NCBI GenBank assembly: GCA_038203955.1 | Contig: JBBRDK010000111.1 | Coordinates: forward strand, 1-10,891 | DNA from: JALYUA01 sp038203955 | GTDB lineage: Bacteria; Acidobacteriota; Thermoanaerobaculia; UBA5066; Gp7-AA6 | Length of the DNA: 10,891 bases | Direction of reading: 5' to 3' | Shown here: in pieces, positions 7,023-10,891 of the stretch | Position numbering within the stretch: position 1 is the first letter of the stretch | How the letters are laid out: every line of letters starts with the position of its first letter | Notes under the pieces: model-generated | Databases searched by the model: none | The model's input: only the letters and a program-made list of their open reading frames with translations | What the model was told of the DNA's origin: nothing | Program-made: the position numbers and the translations under genes

Positions 7023-7382
7023 ATGTTCGAACATCACTCGACGGAGCTCCTCCCCTGGCCGGCCTTCCGGGCCCGTCTGGCGACGGCCGTGGCCCTCGGT
7101 CTCGGACTGATCGCGGTATCGCTCGTGGGCGGGATGCTCGGGTACCGCTACATCGCGGAACAGACGTGGCCCGATTCGTTCCTGAACGCCGCGATGATTC
7201 TCTCGGGCATGGGACCGGTCGGCGAGTTGAAGACCACGTCCGCAAAAATCTTTGCCGGTCTCTACGCTCTCTATAGCGGCCTCACCCTGATCTCGGTCGT
7301 GGGCCTCGTCCTGGCGCCGGTCATCCACCGCTTCCTGCACAAGTTCCACCTGGAGCCCGAGAAATCCGCCGAAGGGGATTAG
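7023..7382 (+). CDS. Small two-helix membrane protein resembling a truncated two-pore potassium-channel-like family
   Basis: A 119-residue protein. ATG at 7023 follows GGAGG (7009-7013) with a 9-base spacer. The same frame stays open far upstream, but that stretch is antisense to the receptor gene. Transmembrane segment 1 is at about 17-43 (LATAVALGLGLIAVSLVGGM), followed by a re-entrant-like stretch at 48-66 (DSFLNAAMILSGMGPV) and segment 2 at about 76-101 (LYALYSGLTLISVVGLVLAP). The tail HRFLHKFHLE is basic and His-rich. The helix-loop-helix layout is that of a 2TM pore module, and I recall similar proteins being annotated as ion-channel-like. The potassium filter TVGYG is absent and replaced by ILSGMGPV, so potassium conduction is doubtful. 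The function is unknown. It converges on the cupin gene. Confidence 0.8.
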   Translation: MFEHHSTELLPWPAFRARLATAVALGLGLIAVSLVGGMLGYRYIAEQTWPDSFLNAAMILSGMGPVGELKTTSAKIFAGLYALYSGLTLISVVGLVLAPVIHRFLHKFHLEPEKSAEGD

Positions 7383-7410
7383 CTCTCGGACGAGGAACGC
7401 CGCCGGAGAC

Positions 7411-7443
7411 GAACCCTCTCCCCAAGCCGCGGAGGAGAGGGTC
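7411..7443. repeat. Intergenic hairpin repeat, copy D (convergent gap)
   Basis: A perfect 9-bp stem, ACCCTCTCC (7413-7421) with GGAGAGGGT (7434-7442), around a 12-base loop. It is 30 bases past the stop of the plus-strand gene and 24 bases past the stop of the minus-strand cupin gene. It has the position of a shared terminator, but there is no T-tract on either side. Confidence 0.6.
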
Positions 7444-7466
7444 CTCGAGCCGATCTCCTCGGCGCC

Positions 7467-7964
7467 CTACTTCTTCGCGGGCGCCTTCGCGGCGTCCACC
7501 ATCTTGATGTCGAACTTGCCCGCGCTCTGGATGAAGATCTCGCAATCCGACGCCTTGTCGCACGTCGTCGTGTGGCGGTAACTCCCGCCGGGTTGCATCA
7601 GGTAGGAGCCGGGTCCCAGCCGCGTTTCGGCCTTCCCCTCCGGCCCATGGATCCAGGTGCCCGACACGATGACGACCTTCATGTCACTCGTGTGCGTGTG
7701 GAGCGGAGCCGAGAATCCCGCAGGAAACTTGATCAAGGCGCCAAACGCGCCCTTCGAATGATCCCCCCAGAGATCCGCGATCTTGACTCCCGGAGCATCG
7801 CCGCCCAGATCGGCCCACTTCTCGTCGCTGCTCGGCAGAATGACGGCCCGGCTCGAGCCCGCCTTCGCTCCGCTCTTCGCCTTCGCGCCTCCCGATGGCT
7901 GCGCCAGGACTGCCGCCGCCAGAACGAACGACGCCGCAAACGCCAGGACGTGTCTTCCCCTCAT
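7467..7964 (-). CDS. Exported cupin-domain protein (DUF4437-like)
   Basis: A 165-residue protein. GGAGG (7971-7975) abuts the ATG at 7970 with no spacer but lies 6 bases before the ATG at 7964, so the latter is chosen. Residues 1-22 are a signal peptide (VLAFAASFVLAAAVLAQ). Residues 23-38 form a Lys/Ala/Gly linker. The single cupin domain spans about 40-155: motif 1 includes PLHTHTSDMKVVIVSG (His89, His91, with Lys96 near where cupins usually have Glu), and motif 2 is GPGSYLMQPGGSYRH (His131). Cys135 and Cys141 could form a disulfide in the periplasm. Three histidines suggest metal binding. Similar secreted cupins have no established substrate, so an enzymatic or small-molecule-sensing role is only inferred. 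Confidence 0.88.
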   Translation of the reverse strand: MRGRHVLAFAASFVLAAAVLAQPSGGAKAKSGAKAGSSRAVILPSSDEKWADLGGDAPGVKIADLWGDHSKGAFGALIKFPAGFSAPLHTHTSDMKVVIVSGTWIHGPEGKAETRLGPGSYLMQPGGSYRHTTTCDKASDCEIFIQSAGKFDIKMVDAAKAPAKK

Positions 7965-7970
7965 CGTCAT

Positions 7971-7975
7971 CCTCC
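7971..7975 (-). promoter_or_regulatory. Ribosome binding site that fixes the cupin start
   Basis: AAAAGGAGG on the minus strand is immediately followed by ATGACGATG. With no room before the first ATG, the second ATG (7964) has the normal 6-base spacing. Confidence 0.6.
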
Positions 7976-8003
7976 TTTTGTCTCGTGACGCTCTTGAGCG
8001 GAG

Positions 8004-8012
8004 ATTATTATC
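8004..8012 (-). promoter_or_regulatory. Possible -10 box of the cupin gene
   Basis: GATAATAAT on the minus strand is an unusually AT-rich patch in GC-rich surroundings, about 43 bases upstream of the cupin ATG. GATAAT (8012-8007) fits a -10 box. No good -35 box lies 16-18 bases further upstream. A small inverted repeat, CGCTC-TT-GAGCG (7989-8000), sits between it and the ribosome site. Confidence 0.3.
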
Positions 8013-8077
8013 CGAACCCTCAACGACGGGAGGGCCCGCATGTTTCACCACATCGAGACAGCCTGACTCTACGCGTA

Positions 8078-8123
8078 CTCTTTCAACCCGACAGAAACAG
8101 CGCGCTGAGGGATGTTGAAAGAG
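8078..8123. repeat. 10-bp inverted repeat enclosing a 10-bp palindrome
   Basis: CTCTTTCAAC (8078-8087) and GTTGAAAGAG (8114-8123) are perfect inverted copies separated by 26 bases. The spacer contains the self-complementary CAGCGCGCTG (8098-8107), nearly concentric with the outer arms. It lies between the cupin promoter region and hairpin repeat copy E. The role is unknown; a structured RNA, protein site or mobile-element remnant are options. Confidence 0.5.
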
Positions 8124-8145
8124 GGCTGGTAAAGGATTGGACTCG

Positions 8146-8203
8146 CCCTCTTCCCCCTCTTCCCCCTCTTCCGGGCTCGGGGAGAGGGGTGGGGTGAGGG
8201 GAA
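8146..8203. repeat. Intergenic hairpin repeat, copy E, with triplicated CCCTCTTC
   Basis: Three tandem copies of CCCTCTTCC/CCCTCTTCCCC lead into GGGCTCGGGGAGAGGGG and GGGGTGAGGGG, forming a CT-rich arm opposite a GA-rich arm. The C-rich arm has expanded compared with the other copies. It lies just past the end of the DUF6064 gene at 8256 on the minus strand. Confidence 0.55.
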
Positions 8204-8255
8204 ACGACCGCTCCGCGGTGGGCGTGGGCGTCGTTGGAGCGTCAGGAAACGGCCG

Positions 8256-8948
8256 TCAGCGTCCCGCTATTGCGAGCCGCCGTCGCCGGGAACGCGCTTG
8301 AGAGATCGCGAGCGATACCGCGAGGACGGCCGCGAGCGGCGGCATCCACGCCTCCGGCGATTTCATCGCCAGGAGAGTGAAGCCCGAAATAGCGCACCAG
8401 ATCAGCGGGATGGGCAGCAGGAGCCATCGGCCCCGCCCGCCCGCGGCCAGGAGGATCCCCAGCGTCGCGATGGCGGTCGGATCCGGGGCGACTCCGAAGA
8501 TTTCCGCCGATCTCCATCCCCGATTGAGAAGTATCGCGGCGGGCTCTGCGATGAGCGCCGCCAGGAAGATCCACATCCCCGCCCGGGCGGCCCGGCCGGA
8601 CGGCCGCTCGAATGGCAGGCGTCCGCGCGCGACTCCGATCCACACGAGCAGCGCGGCTTCGAGAGCGAACGCCCAGGCGAAGTAGACGGCCGCCCAGTTG
8701 ATCGTGGCGTACCGGTGCGCGTGAAAGGCGATCGCGACGAAGAGCCAGCTCGCCGCGAGAATCGCCGCGATCCACCGCCCGCGGTCCGCCGCGCCCCGCC
8801 GGAGCAGCACGAGGATCGCGATCGCGAGCCCGACCGCGGCGATCTGCGCGGGCCAGATCGCGGCGTTGTAGATCTCGAACAGCCGGTAATACGTGCGGGG
8901 CGAGAAGAGAAGGAAGTCGGAGAGGGTGTAGGTCCACCACTCCGACAT
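8256..8948 (-). CDS. DUF6064 family multipass membrane protein
   Basis: A 230-residue protein beginning MSEWWTYTLSDFLLFSPRTY, which I recognise as the signature opening of DUF6064 proteins. About six to seven hydrophobic helices follow, including IAAVGLAIAILVLL (near 36-50), WIAAILAASWLFVAIAF, WAAVYFAWAFALEAALLVWI, MWIFLAALIAEPAAILL, and two or three more before a basic C-terminus (SRRRRLAIAGR). It has no known function and no obvious catalytic motif. Conserved Trp/Tyr/His in the loops (HAHRYATINW) are worth noting. Its ATG overlaps the stop codon of the upstream reductase gene (TGATG, one shared base), so the two are translationally coupled and probably act together or in stoichiometric amounts. 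Confidence 0.85.
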   Translation of the reverse strand: MSEWWTYTLSDFLLFSPRTYYRLFEIYNAAIWPAQIAAVGLAIAILVLLRRGAADRGRWIAAILAASWLFVAIAFHAHRYATINWAAVYFAWAFALEAALLVWIGVARGRLPFERPSGRAARAGMWIFLAALIAEPAAILLNRGWRSAEIFGVAPDPTAIATLGILLAAGGRGRWLLLPIPLIWCAISGFTLLAMKSPEAWMPPLAAVLAVSLAISQARSRRRRLAIAGR

Positions 8949-9904
8949 CAGAGCTTCTCGACGTGGGCGGCAATGCGGCGGCGCATGGCCTCGTCCGGCA
9001 GACGCCCGTAGGACGCGCCCACGTTCTCCACCACATGGTCCACGCGTCTCGTTGCCGGGATCGCGCAGACGACGGCGGGATGCGACACGATGAACTTCAG
9101 GAGGACCTGGGCCCAGCTCGCGCAGTCGATCTCGCCGGCCCAGCCCGGCAACGGAGCGCGCCCGATCTTTCCGAACAGCTCGCCCCGGCGGAACGGGCGG
9201 TTGCAGATCACCCCGATGCGGCGCTCGCGCGCCAGAGGAAGAATCCGCTGCTCCACGTCGCGGTCGAGCGCGTTGTAGGAGACCTGCACGAAGTCGATCG
9301 GATGGCTTCGCATGATCTTCTCGATCTCATCGTGGCGGCGTCCCTCGGAGGTGGTGACCCCCACGTACCGGAGGCTGCCGGCCGCCTTCATCGCGAAGAG
9401 CTTCGGCATGTGCTCCTCCCATCCCGTCAGGTTGTGGACCTCGAGCAGGTCGAAGCGAGTCACGCCCCAGTGCCGGCGCGATTCCTCGATCTGTTGCGGC
9501 CCGCGCGCGCCCGACGAGATCCAGACCTTGTCGGCCGAGAAGAGCTGCGGCGGCTTGCCGAGCTTGCGGAGGCCGTATCCGATCACCGCCTGCGAAGAGC
9601 CATACATCGGGGAGGAATCGATCACCCGGCCGCCCTCGCGAAAAAAAGCGCGCATCACGTCCGCGCATGCATCCCGTCCGGTGGCGTCGTCCCCGACGTT
9701 GAACGTGATCCAGCTGCCGAGGCCGACGAGCGGGAGCTTCTCGCCGGTCGAAGGAACCGGACGCGTCAGGATCGATCCCGGGCGCGCCGACGCCGCGGCG
9801 TCGGGACGCGCGGAGGCGGTGGCGGGCCCGAGAATCGATGCGGCGCCTGCTGCGGCGACGGATGCCAGAAAGTCGCGGCGGCTGATCGAGTCGGTTTGTC
9901 GCAT
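8948..9904 (-). CDS. Tat-exported aldo/keto reductase
   Basis: A 318-residue protein. ATG at 9904 is chosen because a twin-arginine signal follows (SISRRDFLASVAAAGAASIL, residues 6-25; cleavage near ATASA, residue 32). The frame extends 94 codons upstream into the divergent gap, but that part is Arg/Ser-rich and overlaps the hydrolase gene. The ribosome site is weak. The aldo/keto reductase barrel spans about 45-310. The catalytic tetrad appears intact: Asp96 and Tyr101 in IDSSPMYG, Lys126 in SADKVWISS, His157 in LLEVHNLTG. The C-terminal IPATRRVDHVVENVGA matches the NADP-binding end of the family. It should reduce or oxidise a carbonyl/alcohol with NAD(P), but after export, so the cofactor would have to be co-exported in the folded enzyme. 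The substrate is unknown. It overlaps the DUF6064 gene by one base. Confidence 0.92.
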   Translation of the reverse strand: MRQTDSISRRDFLASVAAAGAASILGPATASARPDAAASARPGSILTRPVPSTGEKLPLVGLGSWITFNVGDDATGRDACADVMRAFFREGGRVIDSSPMYGSSQAVIGYGLRKLGKPPQLFSADKVWISSGARGPQQIEESRRHWGVTRFDLLEVHNLTGWEEHMPKLFAMKAAGSLRYVGVTTSEGRRHDEIEKIMRSHPIDFVQVSYNALDRDVEQRILPLARERRIGVICNRPFRRGELFGKIGRAPLPGWAGEIDCASWAQVLLKFIVSHPAVVCAIPATRRVDHVVENVGASYGRLPDEAMRRRIAAHVEKL

Positions 9905-10010
9905 GTTTTTCTCGACTTCCGTTCTTGTCGCCGAACAGGGAGACGCGGGTTCGAATTCCGACCGGCCGGCGAGCCCTTCTGAGAGCTTCGCGCTGTAACG
10001 TAGAGGATCG
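9905..10010. promoter_or_regulatory. Divergent promoter region between the reductase and the HAD gene
   Basis: These 106 bases separate two genes transcribed away from each other and must hold both promoters. They contain the palindromic patch GGTTCGAATTCC (9949-9960), a possible regulator site. I could not identify a convincing -35/-10 pair in either direction. Confidence 0.35.
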
Positions 10011-10670
10011 ATGACGACCGAGAACCGGGGCGTACCGGCCTGCGACCTCGTCGCGTTCGACCTGTACGGAACCCTTCTCGACATCTCCGGGCTGGCCGCC
10101 CGAATGCGGCCGATTGTCGGCGAAGGGGCCGCGGAGCTGCTCAGCCGATGGCGCGCGGCGCAAGTCGAGCGGAGCTGGCGCCTCAACCGGGAGCTGCGCT
10201 ACGAACCCTGGGACCGGGTCACGCTCGGCGCGCTCGAACAGGTTGCGCCCCTGCTTTCGATCGAGGCCCGCGACCGTCTCGCACGGCTGTGGCTGTCGGT
10301 ACCCCCCTTCGCGGACGCCGGCGCGACGCTCGCGGCGCTGAAGTCCGCGGGGATCCGGCGGGCCGTGCTTTCCAATGGAACGCGGTCCATGATCACGGGC
10401 GCGCTCGAAGCGGCCGGGGTCGACGTCGACCACATCCTCACCGCGGACGACGTCCGCGTCTACAAACCGGATCCCCGCGTTTACGCGTTGCTCGACGCGG
10501 AGGCGGAGAAAGCCCGCACCCTGTTCGTCAGCTCGAACGGCTGGGACGCGGAAGGGGCATCGCGCGCCGGGCGCGCGGTAGTCTGGGTCGACCGGGGCGG
10601 CGAGCCCCCGGCGATCGCGCCGAAATATCGAATCCCGTCCCTTGCGGCGGTGATGGGGCTTCCCGGGTAA
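10011..10670 (+). CDS. HAD-superfamily hydrolase, type II haloacid dehalogenase-like
   Basis: A 219-residue protein, close to the usual 220-230 of L-2-haloacid dehalogenases. ATG at 10011 follows GAGG (10003-10006). HAD motifs are in order: FDLYGTLLD with nucleophile Asp17 and Thr21; LSNGT with Ser121/Asn122; YKPDPRVY with Lys152 and Tyr158; VSSNGWDAEGA with Ser174, Asn176 and Asp179. The cap helix has WRAAQVERSWRLNREL (47-62) where the family has W-R-x-K-Q-L-E-Y-x-x-L-R. SSN-x-WD and KPDPRVY are specific to haloacid dehalogenase type II rather than phosphatases. It would hydrolyse the carbon-halogen bond of short 2-haloacids via an Asp ester in the cytoplasm, but many such homologues have weak or other activities. 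No uptake gene or regulator is adjacent. Confidence 0.88.
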   Translation: MTTENRGVPACDLVAFDLYGTLLDISGLAARMRPIVGEGAAELLSRWRAAQVERSWRLNRELRYEPWDRVTLGALEQVAPLLSIEARDRLARLWLSVPPFADAGATLAALKSAGIRRAVLSNGTRSMITGALEAAGVDVDHILTADDVRVYKPDPRVYALLDAEAEKARTLFVSSNGWDAEGASRAGRAVVWVDRGGEPPAIAPKYRIPSLAAVMGLPG

Positions 10671-10775
10671 GTCGTTCCCCTCACGGCGCCGAGAATCGCC
10701 GCGCTCCTTCGGCGAAGCTGCCTGACGGGGTTTGAGCCAATTCTCTTCGGCGTCTTCCCAGGCCTTCCAGGGCCA

Positions 10776-10891
10776 TTGCTCCGCATCCGCCGTTCGACCT
10801 CGTCGCCGTCCCCCGTCTGGCTGCCGGCGAATGCGGGCCTCACCAGCCTGCGCATCGCGGCGCTCGCGGTGAAGCCTCTGGAACCGTCGAC
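10776..10891 (+). CDS. Partial BNR-type repeat at the right edge, start undetermined
   Basis: In frame 10776-10891 the translation reads PVWLPANAGLTSLRIAALAV and then KPLEPS. This matches the repeat unit of the left-edge protein (SWSPANTGLTGSFVNALAID, then PSAP). The frame continues off the window. Upstream it is open back to the stop codon of the hydrolase (10668-10670) without any ATG or GTG. Only TTG at 10776 could start it, and that would leave too short a signal peptide. It may use a rare start, contain a sequencing frameshift, or be the remnant of a decayed gene. Confidence 0.4.
   Translation, partial: MLRIRRSTSSPSPVWLPANAGLTSLRIAALAVKPLEPS

Noticed and set aside
8963..9982. 339-codon plus-strand open frame antisense to the reductase
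   Set aside because: The minus strand encodes a clear aldo/keto reductase with an intact catalytic tetrad, so the plus frame is a shadow.
10481..10855. 124-codon minus-strand open frame
   Set aside because: It is antisense to the end of the hydrolase gene and conflicts with the BNR-like plus frame at the edge. It has no domain.

Overview
High-GC bacterial chromosome fragment, most likely from an Acidobacteriota lineage (Thermoanaerobaculia- or Vicinamibacteria-like). This is an inference from three things: a long Asp-box (BNR) repeat protein with a conserved C-terminal domain, a TonB-dependent receptor carrying an N-terminal carboxypeptidase-regulatory-like domain, and a DUF6064 membrane protein. 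Nearly every product has an export signal or membrane segments, so the window is mostly a cell-envelope neighbourhood. No tRNA, rRNA, insertion sequence, CRISPR array or phage gene was seen.

Layout, left to right. A minus-strand secreted BNR-repeat protein (2252 down to 1) runs off the left edge. Upstream of it on the same strand is an exported SH3-domain protein (3073-2390). Diverging from that is a small four-helix membrane protein (3252-3752, +). This converges on a large TonB-dependent receptor (6512-3861, -), which has a near-consensus promoter and a terminator-like hairpin in its leader. A 510-base gene-free gap follows, then a 119-residue two-helix membrane protein that looks like a pore without a selectivity filter (7023-7382, +). 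That gene converges on an exported cupin (7964-7467, -). Next comes a translationally coupled pair on the minus strand: a Tat-exported aldo/keto reductase (9904-8948) followed by a DUF6064 multipass membrane protein (8948-8256). A type II haloacid-dehalogenase-like HAD hydrolase (10011-10670, +) diverges from the pair. At the right edge a plus-strand frame begins to encode another BNR-type repeat, with no recognisable start.

Five of the intergenic gaps carry a related C-rich/G-rich hairpin (roughly CCCTCTCCCC...GGGGAGAGGG), sometimes with a GGTTAACG tail. It is a dispersed repeat family that sits only between genes. Long open frames antisense to the real genes are GC-driven shadows. The BNR gene in particular is partly hidden by a 521-codon shadow frame.

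I do not see a convincing new multi-gene system. The most interesting items are the coupled periplasmic reductase/membrane-protein pair, the filterless pore-like protein, the receptor leader hairpin, the intergenic hairpin family, and the start-less BNR fragment at the right edge.
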